NCBI GenBank assembly: GCA_001898035.1 | Contig: MKRX01000026.1 | Location: 62,739-126,738 of the forward strand | Direction of reading: 5' to 3' | Length of the DNA stretch: 64,000 bases | Source of the DNA: Armatimonadetes bacterium 55-13 | GTDB taxonomy: Bacteria; Armatimonadota; Fimbriimonadia; Fimbriimonadales; Fimbriimonadaceae | Shown here: in pieces, positions 24,916-32,939 of the stretch | Layout of the letters: the number at the start of each line of letters is the position of its first letter | How positions within the stretch are numbered: position 1 is the stretch's first letter | Notes under the pieces: model-generated | The model's input: only the letters and a program-made list of their open reading frames with translations | The model's database searches: none | Told to the model about the DNA's origin: nothing | Program-made: the position numbers and the translations under genes

Positions 24916-25682
24916 GATTGGGTTCCTTTCAGTTGCCACAGCAGACGTTGCCGGTAATGCTCGTCCGGTCGGGTGTGAATTCGGTTAACTTGTTGCTCGG
25001 TCAGAGGGGTGAGGGTTTGACCGCTGGAGAGCGCGCCCAGCCAGACGCGCGCGGCTTTAACTCCCATGAGAGTGCCGCTTTCGATCTCTTTTCTGTTCTT
25101 GCCGAGCACGATGAGGCCGTGGTTTTGCAGCCAAATGGTTTTGGGGGTGGATTCCCAGGTTTCGATATATCTTTCTACGCTGCTCTTAATCGCCCGGGCC
25201 AGCGGAAGTCCCGGATCGACGTAAGGCACGTACGCCGTCGCCGGTCCGCAACACACGATCTCGTCCGGGAAGAGCCTCTTTCGGGCGATAGATTCCGCCT
25301 GATCGGTGGCCAGCAGGCTGAGTAAGGGCGTCGGGTGGGTGTGGCCGACGAAAGCAATGTCCGGTAGGGAGAGCAGGTAGGCGTGCATGAACGTCTCCAC
25401 GCTCGGCATTAGGTCGGTGTCCTTGTCGGTGCGGACCTGTTTGAGGGCCTCTCGGGTTTGCGCGTCGTCCAGATCGGGGCCGTTCAGGACGTCGAGGGCA
25501 TGCCTGAGATCGACTTGGATCAGCCCGGCCGCGTTCATGCTGGACATGCTGAACCCACTCGCCTTCACCCAAAAGGTGTCTCCGTCCAGGGCCGATGCAT
25601 TGCCCTCCGCCAGAATCGCCAAGTCCTGCCCCGGCTCCCCCAGCCGCAGACTCAACCGAACCAACTCTTCAACGACACTCAC
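24912..25682 (-). CDS. Class II aldolase/adducin family protein
   Basis: A 256-residue zinc-dependent aldolase-fold protein. VGHTHPTPLLSL supplies the H-x-H metal site and WLQNHGLIVLG the third histidine; AILAEGNASAL is the phosphate-binding loop region. It is translationally coupled (ATGA) to the fused rhamnulose aldolase-dehydrogenase, so the pair probably works in deoxysugar catabolism. It might act on fuculose-1-phosphate or be a second aldolase for other ketose phosphates; the family also contains epimerases and decarboxylases, so specificity is open. Confidence 0.85.
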   Translation of the reverse strand: MSVVEELVRLSLRLGEPGQDLAILAEGNASALDGDTFWVKASGFSMSSMNAAGLIQVDLRHALDVLNGPDLDDAQTREALKQVRTDKDTDLMPSVETFMHAYLLSLPDIAFVGHTHPTPLLSLLATDQAESIARKRLFPDEIVCCGPATAYVPYVDPGLPLARAIKSSVERYIETWESTPKTIWLQNHGLIVLGKNRKEIESGTLMGVKAARVWLGALSSGQTLTPLTEQQVNRIHTRPDEHYRQRLLWQLKGTQS

Positions 25683-25801
25683 GTCGAGAAAAGGTACCCG
25701 GCGACTCTAAAGCAATCGTGTGGCCCCGGGGCGTTGGGCGGATCTTTTAACGTGCGACATGTTTGAGAGGGAGTTCCATGCCGTCAGCGCTCCGTGGGAT
25801 C

Positions 25802-25825
25802 GCCTCCACCGCAAGCGGCGGAGGC
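25802..25825 (+). repeat. REP palindrome copy A
   Basis: Arms GCCTCCACCGC / GCGGCGGAGGC around a central AA, with one mismatch. Preceded by GTGGGATC, the flanking word shared by copies A, B and, with one change, C. Same orientation as copy D. Confidence 0.85.
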
Positions 25826-25917
25826 ATAGCGTTGGCAGCAACTTTGGATCAGGGGACTCAGAGCGCTCAACAAGAACGTCTCCGGCAGTAAACAGTAGGG
25901 GCATCACTTAGCGCCAT

Positions 25918-25941
25918 GCCTCCGCCGCTTGCGGTGGAGGC
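25918..25941 (-). repeat. REP palindrome copy B
   Basis: Exact reverse complement of copy A over the 24-bp palindrome, followed on the plus strand by GATCCCACAGAACGC. It lies 20 bp before copy C in the same orientation, forming a short tandem pair upstream of the transposase. Confidence 0.85.
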
Positions 25942-25961
25942 GATCCCACAGAACGCTATAT

Positions 25962-25985
25962 GCCACCGCCGCTTGCGGTGGAGGC
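25962..25985 (-). repeat. REP palindrome copy C
   Basis: Identical to copy B apart from one base in the left arm (GCCACCGCCGC), which restores pairing with GCGGTGGAGGC and makes the stem fully complementary except at the third base pair. Followed by GATCCTACAGAGCGC. Confidence 0.82.
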
Positions 25986-26074
25986 GATCCTACAGAGCGC
26001 TTTGTTCTTCCCGATGACAAGGATCTCTTAAAAAGGCGCCATCCCTCTACGACGGACTTTAGTATAGTGGTAGA

Positions 26075-26599
26075 GTGGCAAGGCAACGGCATTTCGTCAA
26101 CCGAACACCCGAAGGCGCCTGCGTTTTTGTCACCACCACTGTCCTCGATTTCGTTCCCGTCTTCTCCCAACCTAACATAGCCGACGCGATGGTCGACAGC
26201 TTGTTCACCACCTGCAAACGGGAACAATGTCTTCTATACGCCTATGTCGTGATGCCAGAACATGTCCATGCTGTGATCCAGTTACGACCGGACCTTCATG
26301 TGGTGCAGTTGATGAATCGTCTAAAGTCGCTCTCCGCCAGACAGATTCGCCCTATTCTCTCGCCGAAATCAGCAGAACTGTTCTCTCAACAGACTGGACT
26401 TGGTCGAAGGACCTTCTGGCAACGTAGCTTTCGATCTTTTTCCGCCGACACGCAGCAGTTGTTTTCGCAGAAGGTTAATTACACCCACTGGAATCCTGTC
26501 AAGAGAGGTCTAAGCGATTCACCGCAAGACTACGAATGGTCCAGCGCTTTGCTATGGGAACGAAATCTTTGGTCATCTGAGGAAGGACTCGTTCGCTAG
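26075..26599 (+). CDS. REP-associated tyrosine transposase (RAYT, Y1/HUH family)
   Basis: A 174-residue Y1 transposase. The HUH metal motif is MPEHVHAVI (His63 and His65) and the catalytic tyrosine is Tyr136 in NYTHWNPVKRGL, both in normal RAYT positions. Translation most likely starts at GTG 26075 (MARQRHFVNRT). RAYTs nick and move REP palindromes as single strands and are usually domesticated single-copy genes. It lies between REP copies C and D. No frameshift or missing motif is evident, so it may be active. Confidence 0.92.
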   Translation: MARQRHFVNRTPEGACVFVTTTVLDFVPVFSQPNIADAMVDSLFTTCKREQCLLYAYVVMPEHVHAVIQLRPDLHVVQLMNRLKSLSARQIRPILSPKSAELFSQQTGLGRRTFWQRSFRSFSADTQQLFSQKVNYTHWNPVKRGLSDSPQDYEWSSALLWERNLWSSEEGLVR

Positions 26600-26609
26600 T
26601 CCCGCGGGT

Positions 26610-26633
26610 GCCTCCACCGCAAGCGGCGGAGGC
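26610..26633 (+). repeat. REP palindrome copy D
   Basis: Identical to copy A over the full 24-bp palindrome, 11 bp after the transposase stop, and followed within 6 bp by the right-hand 15-mer AACGTGCGACACGTT. Confidence 0.85.
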
Positions 26634-26766
26634 ATTCAAACGTGCGACACGTTGGTGGCCTATCTGGCCCAGGTCTCCCCCCTTGAGGTGAAGGCCCGGG
26701 CCAGAGAAAATCTCATCAAAATAAACGAGGGCCATTGCCAGACGATAGAAACATCATGGCGTTAAC

Positions 26767-27582
26767 CTATGAACCGAGCTTTATTCCGCGAGCCTTTGCC
26801 TGGTCTAAAACATACTGGCGTCGAAACTTAAGACTAGGGCGCATACTTACCAAAAATTTGCTCTGCCCCTGTAACGCCTTGTCGATAAACGACAGAATCA
26901 TATTTCCATATTCAACGGTTCTCATTTCGCCCCACGCATTAAACAGCGCATCGTATTCCAACTGCCACATCTGATTCCGGTTGGGATATTCCTTAAGCAA
27001 ATCCTGGGCTATTTTGACCGAGCGAGATACAAGGTTTTTGAGTTTCTCTGTTTTCAAGTCCAATCTAACAGTATAGTAGCGCACCAGTGGATCATCTGGC
27101 ACTCGCTCAAGTAGACGAGCAGACAAAGAATAAGGAGGCATTACGTCGCCACACTCCACACTTAATCCAAAGGCGACCCTCACAAACTCATAGGAAGACG
27201 GTATCGGAATGATATTCAACAGAGCGCCAATATCGACTCCTTTCTGATTTTTGTACAAAATACGCAAATCGCTAAAATAGAACTCCAAAGCGACCAACCA
27301 AAAGAAATGCACGGGGTCCAATTTACCGGTGTATCTGGCTTCCTGAAATTCTCGATGGTACGGCAATACGTTCTTTCTGTACAACGCTTCTACCCTTTTT
27401 ACATCGACAACATCGGCCCCCCAAAGCTGATCAAACTGCGCTCTTATTGCCTTATATCTTGCATCTCCATCGGTCCATCTTGAAGTGTACCAAGCAGGAC
27501 TCTTTAAAACCTGTACTTGGCTACACCAACCTGTACTGGAACTGATGATACAGATCAGTACTAACGCGTTCTTAAATCTCAT
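26767..27582 (-). CDS. Secreted protein of unknown function in an AT-richer stretch
   Basis: About 271 residues with an N-terminal signal-like segment (MRFKNALVLICIISSSTGWC); GTG 27591 is an alternative start three codons upstream. The body is predicted largely alpha-helical, with many aromatic and charged residues (YRKNVLPYHREFQEARYTG). No family is recognised. Base composition is clearly AT-richer than most of the window, and it borders the REP/RAYT element, so recent transfer is plausible. Confidence 0.65.
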   Translation of the reverse strand: MRFKNALVLICIISSSTGWCSQVQVLKSPAWYTSRWTDGDARYKAIRAQFDQLWGADVVDVKRVEALYRKNVLPYHREFQEARYTGKLDPVHFFWLVALEFYFSDLRILYKNQKGVDIGALLNIIPIPSSYEFVRVAFGLSVECGDVMPPYSLSARLLERVPDDPLVRYYTVRLDLKTEKLKNLVSRSVKIAQDLLKEYPNRNQMWQLEYDALFNAWGEMRTVEYGNMILSFIDKALQGQSKFLVSMRPSLKFRRQYVLDQAKARGIKLGS

Positions 27583-27591
27583 CTCATTCAC

Positions 27592-28367
27592 ATCATTTTA
27601 AGGGTCATTTTGAAATTCCCATTGGCGAGGCTAAGGTCTTTCATTTCCGGAACAACAATTTGCCCAACGAAACCCTCATTACTCCATCGATCAAAAACCT
27701 TATAAGTTACATCACAGATTCGTCTACATTCGACTTTCCAGTAAAAAATTATCTATGAGCACTGATGTAAGACTTAAGGGCACCCAGAAGCTCAGGATTC
27801 TGGTAGTCAGCAGATCTGACATTTTCGATTAGTTGACCATTTATAGTCAGATCTGGACCGATTCCATCAATAGCAATTGAGTCCAGTTGGTTTGAATTAC
27901 AAGCGAGTCAAATGAAACGTCAACTATTTCATAATATCTCAGCACCTGGCATAAATAAGCGAGCAGATAATTTGCTGATCTAGTATTCCTAACGGCATCT
28001 GTATCAATGATATCATAATACTTTTCAAAGTATATACCTATGGCATTTACCTGGCTTGTCGATATATTATGATAAAGTTGCAATTCACTTCATTTCATCG
28101 GTAATGCTCCTGAAAACTGCAAGATGAACGTTGCTCATTCATAGGGGCATAGAGCAATGCTCACAAGTCGTGGAGATGGTATCAATTGCCTCCTTTGTTG
28201 GCGCAGAACGACTCAAAGGAACCCAAGTCCAGCCCTGATACTGCCGCACGAGATTCCCTAAGACGTTTGCCAGACATTTCTAAACTCGATGATCCATGCC
28301 CTGAGGGGCGGAGTTATCCGATTCATTGATATAGACAATTGTCTACTTAACCGTGTTAAAATAAGGC
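27592..28367. other. AT-rich stretch with gene remnants only
   Basis: No intact gene larger than about 80 codons is seen. The middle (27749-28083) holds a reading frame that continues in a second frame, treated below as a broken gene. The rest, 27592-27748 and 28084-28367, shows no convincing coding or structured sequence. The composition resembles the preceding orphan gene and differs from the typical genes on either side. Confidence 0.5.
27749..28083 (-). pseudogene. Probable frameshifted small gene
   Basis: One frame runs from a TTG at 28083 to a stop at 27847 (78 codons; YFEKYYDIIDTDAVRNT and LCQVLRYYEIVDVSFDS). A second minus-strand frame, open from 27907 to a stop at 27749, continues with protein-like sequence, SIAIDGIGPDLTINGQLIEN then PELLGALKSYISAHR. 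The frames overlap around 27850-27907, consistent with one indel in an originally continuous gene of about 110 codons. An ATG just upstream (28107 region) is cut off after two codons. The family is unknown. Confidence 0.4.
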
Positions 28368-28667
28368 ATGTTCGCTCTGTCCCTGCCGCCCGATTCCCGT
28401 CGTTGGGAAGCCGAAGAAACCCTCGCCGAACTACGGCAGGCGATGGTGGCGAACGCAGACTTTACCGTTCCTAACCAAGACCTCCTGGTTCGGTCGTTGG
28501 AGATAGGGTTGATGAACTCGGCGGAGTTGCATGAAGACGAATTCGTTGCGATCTTCAAGCTCACCCGGTTTCAGCAAGCCATCTGGGATCGGGCGATGGC
28601 CGTGCTTCATCCCGATGACGAACAAGAAGAATTCCCAATGCGAAGGCGGGAAACCTATGGCGATTAA
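28368..28667 (+). CDS. Hypothetical protein, 99 residues
   Basis: Predicted mainly helical, with acidic and hydrophobic heptads (EAEETLAELRQAMVANADF, LLVRSLEIGLMNSAELHED). Normal composition for this genome. It ends 30 bp before the NUDIX gene and is probably in the same operon. No family recognised; a possible start signal AATAAGGC lies close to the ATG. Confidence 0.5.
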   Translation: MFALSLPPDSRRWEAEETLAELRQAMVANADFTVPNQDLLVRSLEIGLMNSAELHEDEFVAIFKLTRFQQAIWDRAMAVLHPDDEQEEFPMRRRETYGD

Positions 28668-28697
28668 CCGAGGGTCTATAGTAAGGGCGGACGCATC

Positions 28698-29480
28698 ATG
28701 CCGTGGCAACAACTTCTCTACCGACTTCATGTTGCCCACATGCACCGGGTTTTGGGGGAATCCGCTGAGGACTTCCTCCGCCTAGAAAGCCAGCACGCAA
28801 CCGATTGGCGGCGTAACCAGCAGGTGCGAAGACTATTCGCTCGGTTGCGCGGCGCAAGTCCGGTAACAAAGACCACCTATGCCAAGGCTCTGGCCGAACG
28901 ACAATTTGCCAAAGACTTTTTCGCCTATTCCCTCGGGGCCCGCCAAGCAAAAAAAGCCGCGGGGGAGAACTCAGATGCGCTCCATCGCCAAATCGAGAAA
29001 CTAACTAACAACCTTCAAGCGGTGAATGAAGAGTTGGAAAATCTCAAGCCCGTTCGCCACCGCGCCTATCTCTTCATGACCCGAGTGTGGGAAGGACGGC
29101 CCCAACTCCTGGTCTTCGATCATGTCGACCCCCATCTCCAGTGCGGAATCCAAACCCCCGGCGGCACCATTGATCCAGGCGAGTCGCCCGAAACCGCCGC
29201 GCTTCGAGAGGCGAAAGAAGAAACCGGCCTGACCGAATTCGACACCCCTCATCTCCTCGCCAAAGACGACTTCGAATCCGAAACGGAATGGCTCAAGCGA
29301 TACTTCTTCCACTTACCCGTCACGCAGACCACCGAAGCGAGTTGGATTCACAAGGTGGGCGGCGCCGGATCTGACGAAGGGATCGAATTCAAGCTAATGT
29401 GGGTGGATCTCCCCGATGCCGGAGACCTCGCCCCCCACTTCCGCGCCTATCTGGATCGCGTTCCTCTTCAAACTATCTAG
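28698..29480 (+). CDS. NUDIX hydrolase with helical N-terminal extension
   Basis: 260 residues. The C-terminal half is a NUDIX domain with the complete box, beginning GGTIDPGESPETAALREAKE and ending ETGLTE, which binds the metals for cleavage of nucleoside diphosphate linkages. The first ~110 residues are helical with a coiled-coil segment (DALHRQIEKLTNNLQAVNEE) not typical of small NUDIX enzymes; this may be a partner-binding region. Its TAG stop overlaps the stop of the convergent phosphotransferase gene within CTAG. The substrate is unknown. Confidence 0.82.
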   Translation: MPWQQLLYRLHVAHMHRVLGESAEDFLRLESQHATDWRRNQQVRRLFARLRGASPVTKTTYAKALAERQFAKDFFAYSLGARQAKKAAGENSDALHRQIEKLTNNLQAVNEELENLKPVRHRAYLFMTRVWEGRPQLLVFDHVDPHLQCGIQTPGGTIDPGESPETAALREAKEETGLTEFDTPHLLAKDDFESETEWLKRYFFHLPVTQTTEASWIHKVGGAGSDEGIEFKLMWVDLPDAGDLAPHFRAYLDRVPLQTI

Positions 29481-30385
29481 GAGCCAAAAGAACCTACCGC
29501 AGGAAACATTATCGTATTGATCGCCTCTCCCGCCAGGTACTGCTCCAGGCAATAAATCAGCACCCGCTTCCGCCATTGCCACCGGTGGTACTTGTACGTC
29601 CCCACTTCGTCGAACCGCGTCTTGGCTAACGCCCAGATCGCTTTCAAGATGAGAAAGTCGTCGAAGTGCGGCGTGAACTTGGGATAACCCAACTCTTCCA
29701 AGATCAGATCCGCCAATTTCACCGCGCCCACGTATTTGTCCAAGTCGAACTCGTACCGCCGAGCGTTCGCTTCCCCATTCGGTCCGGGATGATCCCAGAA
29801 TCGCTGGTAGCGGATGAGCGTCACTACGTCGTAACCAAAAGGCGCGGCCAGTCGATGCTCAAAGTCGATCACCCCACCAGGCATGATGTTGAAGGGAGTG
29901 AAGTCGCCGTGGCAGTAGACCAAGGGGAGCTCCGCAATCCGAGATTCTGACCGAGACACCGCCTCCTCAATCCAACCCGCGTCCAGATCCGGGTTCTCCT
30001 CGAAGACAACGGGAAGCTTGATGGCTTCTCGCAAATCGTCCGCCGCAGATGGACGGAACTCAGGATTGAGCTGAGCCCGAAAGAACTGACGGGCAATCTC
30101 CAGCATCTCCCAAAACCCATCCTCCAGGTTGATGTTACCAAACGTCCGTTCTCCCGCCGAACGCTCGATGAAGTAAGCCACCTCGTCATCCACCATGCCC
30201 ACTTCGGTGATCTCTGGCAGCGGATAGCCATGCCCACGTGCTTGTTGGGCAAACTCAGCTTCGGGGTGCAATCGGCCCGGCTCTCCCGTTCTCAACACAA
30301 ACTGCCCATCCGGAGAGCGATAAATGGCGCCGTCTTTGGGTTCAAAACCTCGGGGTCGAAGGTATTCCCAGGCGGAAAGGTCCAC
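29477..30385 (-). CDS. Aminoglycoside phosphotransferase-fold (APH) kinase
   Basis: A 302-residue protein with kinase-like fold. The catalytic loop is VYCHGDFTPFNI (Asp as base, Asn for metal) and the following GGVIDFEHRLAAPFGYD provides the metal-binding Asp. Family members phosphorylate aminoglycosides, choline, homoserine, fructosamines or other small molecules. The neighbours (PfkB kinase 13 bp upstream and D-lyxose isomerase) suggest metabolic rather than resistance function, but this is only context. Confidence 0.85.
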   Translation of the reverse strand: MDLSAWEYLRPRGFEPKDGAIYRSPDGQFVLRTGEPGRLHPEAEFAQQARGHGYPLPEITEVGMVDDEVAYFIERSAGERTFGNINLEDGFWEMLEIARQFFRAQLNPEFRPSAADDLREAIKLPVVFEENPDLDAGWIEEAVSRSESRIAELPLVYCHGDFTPFNIMPGGVIDFEHRLAAPFGYDVVTLIRYQRFWDHPGPNGEANARRYEFDLDKYVGAVKLADLILEELGYPKFTPHFDDFLILKAIWALAKTRFDEVGTYKYHRWQWRKRVLIYCLEQYLAGEAINTIMFPAVGSFGS

Positions 30386-30398
30386 GGAATATTCTGGC

Positions 30399-31415
30399 CT
30401 AGGTGTAGCCGTGACGCTTGCCCAATTCCAGACAGCAGTCCAAGCATTGAATGCCAGAGGAGCAGTCCGGCTGAGTCAGGCTGCTTGCCGCCACGCACAC
30501 GCCAAAGCGCAGGCACTCCTGCACGTCCAGCCCTCGCAGGAATCCCACCAGGTACCCCGCCGCAAAGGCGTCTCCCGCCCCTACCGCGCCCACCACTTGT
30601 TCCGCAGGCATCCGTACGGAGCCATGTTCGTATCGGTGTTCGTCGATGAACGCAAAGACTCGTTCCGGTGTGTGGACCACCAGCGCCCCCGGCATGTCTT
30701 CCATCAGCAGTTCTCCGGCCTTGAGCAAGCGGATATCGGAGGCGTCCGCCAGTCGAATACCGCTGGTGCGCGCCAGCTCAAATTCGTTCATAAAGACCAC
30801 ATCTGCGTACTTCAAACACGGCAGAACCATATCTCGGAACCGCTCACTGTCCTCGCTGACGACATCGATGGAAGTTGACATTCCCGCCCGTTTCGCTTCA
30901 GCCAGGACTCGAGCAGAAGCCGTTCCGTACTCGCCATCCGGTTGATCCAGGCAGTCCAGCAACAACAGATATCCCAGGTGCAGGTGCTGAGCCTTCAGTT
31001 GGGAAAAGTCGAAGTGGTCTGGGCAAAGCAAGGAGTTAGCGCCGCGCTGGTGAAAGAACGTTCTCCGACCGGATGACCGGACGGCCATCACATCGGTGTA
31101 AGAAGTCGGGGCATCCTTCGTGGCGACCAGAAAGCGAGTATCGATGCCGTGCGCTTGGCAATCTCGAATGATGAATTGCCCATCGTCATCGGTACCAACG
31201 AGGCCAACCCCTTCAAGGCTCAGACCAAGGTTAAGCCGGGCAAGATCCTTGAGGAGATTGTAAGGAGCGCCTCCATTCCCTTTCGACTGAGCGAGGATGT
31301 TGGCAAGGGCATCTTGCGAGGGATAGACGTCTATCTCCTTAACATGATCGATGATCCAGTTGCCAGCCGCCGCAATTCCCGACCTCTCTGAATGACCAGA
31401 CGGGCCGGACGTCAT
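30399..31415 (-). CDS. PfkB-family carbohydrate kinase
   Basis: A 338-residue ribokinase-like protein. The N-terminal glycine region is KGNGGAPYNLLKDLARLN, and the C-terminal signature VGAVGAGDAFAAGYLVGFLR carries the catalytic Asp and anion hole. Sugar specificity is not readable. It is 13 bp upstream of the APH-fold gene, and a D-lyxose isomerase gene lies 139 bp further upstream on the same strand, so it may phosphorylate a pentulose or hexulose made by that isomerase. Confidence 0.88.
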   Translation of the reverse strand: MTSGPSGHSERSGIAAAGNWIIDHVKEIDVYPSQDALANILAQSKGNGGAPYNLLKDLARLNLGLSLEGVGLVGTDDDGQFIIRDCQAHGIDTRFLVATKDAPTSYTDVMAVRSSGRRTFFHQRGANSLLCPDHFDFSQLKAQHLHLGYLLLLDCLDQPDGEYGTASARVLAEAKRAGMSTSIDVVSEDSERFRDMVLPCLKYADVVFMNEFELARTSGIRLADASDIRLLKAGELLMEDMPGALVVHTPERVFAFIDEHRYEHGSVRMPAEQVVGAVGAGDAFAAGYLVGFLRGLDVQECLRFGVCVAASSLTQPDCSSGIQCLDCCLELGKRHGYT

Positions 31416-31554
31416 GCTCTGTGACTTCCCTCAATCAACGATATGAACTCCCAAGGCAACCAACGAACATCTTCGTAGTGGACCTTGAGCCTACGTACGT
31501 TCGCTACCTCAGAGTAAGAGTGCTCCTCGGGAGTAAAAGTTCGGAAAAAGTGAT

Positions 31555-32121
31555 TTAATCGCTCAAGAGGGCCACGTCACAAGGCTCGTCTTCTTCGATT
31601 TTTGCGTAGCGACCCACCTCGTCACTGGCAAAGAAGTTGTCGTTCTGATCGTCGTTCGCGGTTGAAACCTCGCCGATGATGCACTCTTCAGAGACCGGCG
31701 CGAATTCATGCCAAGTGCCCGGTTCCAGAGTGATTCTCTCTCCAGCGGTGAGAGTCACGGCTTCGCCCGAGAAAAAGGTTTGGGGCTGGCCGTTGACCAG
31801 AACGGAGATTGCATCGAAAGTTCCGGGGCTCGGCTTTTCCGCCCATAGACGAATTTGGAGTTCGCCCCATCGGCAGATGATGTCTTCCTTCTTCTTCCCG
31901 TGGCTATGAGCCGGAGTTACCATCCCACGCTTGGCATACATGAGCTTTTCGCAATATTCCTCATGCTCGGCCAGGTTCACTAGCACCAACCCATGACGAC
32001 GCCAATCGCCAAGGCCGAAATCGGTGACATCCCATCGCGGATGGGGAGGCAACGCCCAATGCTTAGATTCAAAGCAATCCGTAGCGTCCCTTATCAGTTG
32101 GTTAATCTCCGATCGTTTCAC
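31555..32121 (-). CDS. D-lyxose/D-mannose ketol-isomerase family (cupin)
   Basis: A 188-residue cupin-type sugar isomerase. The metal-binding block PAHSHGKKKEDIICRWGEL and the later LEPGTWHEFAPV are typical of the D-lyxose isomerase family (former DUF1498), and the opening RSEINQLIRDA matches too. Starts at GTG 32121. The enzyme would interconvert D-lyxose and D-xylulose or D-mannose and D-fructose. The PfkB kinase downstream is a natural partner. Confidence 0.85.
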   Translation of the reverse strand: MKRSEINQLIRDATDCFESKHWALPPHPRWDVTDFGLGDWRRHGLVLVNLAEHEEYCEKLMYAKRGMVTPAHSHGKKKEDIICRWGELQIRLWAEKPSPGTFDAISVLVNGQPQTFFSGEAVTLTAGERITLEPGTWHEFAPVSEECIIGEVSTANDDQNDNFFASDEVGRYAKIEEDEPCDVALLSD

Positions 32122-32250
32122 GGCTCTTTAAGTATTGCAACAACTCTTTTCCATGCGTTGAGCCTGCTTGGGTCACACGTCCCTAACAGGTCCTAGTTCA
32201 ATAGTGTATTTACAATTAAGTATTAAAGATACAATACTAAAGGAAAAGTG

Positions 32251-32278
32251 CAAGTTCTAAGGTTAATGCAAGAACTTG
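32251..32278. promoter_or_regulatory. Inverted repeat upstream of the RedB/kinase operon
   Basis: CAAGTTCT (32251-32258) and AGAACTTG (32271-32278) are perfect 8-bp arms with a 12-bp spacer, in an AT-rich 231-bp divergent region. A second, shorter pair, AGTATT (32219-32224) and AATACT (32233-32238), lies just upstream. Possible regulator site for the signalling operon starting near 32353. Confidence 0.4.
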
Positions 32279-32361
32279 GATAGATTCATTTACGCTAAAG
32301 AATTGCAGGTATTTCGTTGAAATTCTAATGAGTTGATCCGAGAATCAGATTCGTGAGCAAC

Positions 32362-32931
32362 ATGCCGCAAATCCGTACCAAGCGCCGTCGCGTCCTAGGT
32401 GTCGTTACGGCATGCCTGGCATGGGCGGGCTGTTTGGGCTTTGGATGGCATGCGGCCATGGTCTACGAAACGACGCCGGGTAAACAAGCCGCCCGCGCGC
32501 CGCTCGGTCAAGCCGCGCAGAATAGCGCCTTTCGATGCGTAGTGGTCGCCCACGCGCTTTGTCCCTGTACCCGCGCAACTCTGAGGGGGATCAAGGCGGC
32601 GATTGAAACCTACCCGAACGATTTTGAGTGCGAAATTGTTTTCGCCGGAATGTCACCGGACGGGTCGGAGAACTTGGATATCGCCGAGTCGATTCCAGGA
32701 GCAAAGGTCACCCGGATGTCAGCGTCTGACGCGGCGAAGAAATTCGACGCTCACACTTCAGGACAAACCTACATCTTTGACCGGAACGGAAAGGAAATCT
32801 ACAGCGGAGGGGTCACTTCGCAACGAGGCCTCGATGACCCTCGTTACGCCCTGGAGATATTCAAAGAGATTTATGAAGGAGGCCTCAAGGTGAAACCGCT
32901 GTCCGTTTATGGTTGCGCCTTGGGCGACTAG
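32362..32931 (+). CDS. RedB-like membrane-anchored thioredoxin-fold protein
   Basis: 189 residues from ATG 32362 (GTG 32353 is also possible). One N-terminal membrane segment (VLGVVTACLAWAGCLGFGW) anchors a domain of about 130 residues that resembles a thioredoxin fold; VVAHALCPCTRATLRGI carries a C-x-C pair at the position of the redox motif. It resembles RedB, an envelope protein first described in Myxococcus as part of the red signalling operon. Here too it stands just upstream of a sensor kinase (8-bp gap), so it probably modulates that kinase or acts in the same pathway. Confidence 0.72.
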   Translation: MPQIRTKRRRVLGVVTACLAWAGCLGFGWHAAMVYETTPGKQAARAPLGQAAQNSAFRCVVVAHALCPCTRATLRGIKAAIETYPNDFECEIVFAGMSPDGSENLDIAESIPGAKVTRMSASDAAKKFDAHTSGQTYIFDRNGKEIYSGGVTSQRGLDDPRYALEIFKEIYEGGLKVKPLSVYGCALGD

Positions 32932-32939
32932 ATTCAACC

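Larger units (their letters stand above)
25749..26653. mobile_element. RAYT/REP element: transposase gene flanked by palindromic repeats, bounded by 15-bp direct repeats
   Basis: A Y1 REP-associated transposase gene (26075-26599) is surrounded by four copies of one 24-bp palindrome (25802, 25918, 25962 and 26610). The segment is bounded by near-identical 15-mers AACGTGCGACATGTT (25749-25763) and AACGTGCGACACGTT (26639-26653) in the same orientation, each itself nearly palindromic. This is the standard layout of a RAYT with its REP substrates. Whether the 15-mers mark true element ends or are a second repeat family is an inference. Confidence 0.8.

Noticed and set aside
26056..26100. Sequence AGTATAGTGGTAGAGTGG resembling a tRNA D-arm
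   Set aside because: No acceptor stem, anticodon arm or T-arm can be built around it; it overlaps the start of the RAYT gene.
25802..26633. Regularly repeated 24-mers considered as a CRISPR array
   Set aside because: Only four copies, in mixed orientation and with uneven spacing, with a transposase gene between them; this is a REP/RAYT pattern and no cas genes are present.
28140..28280. Minus-strand run of about 45 codons (GNVLGNLVRQYQGWTWVPLS)
   Set aside because: It looks protein-like but follows a stop codon, has no start and cannot be extended in another frame with confidence.
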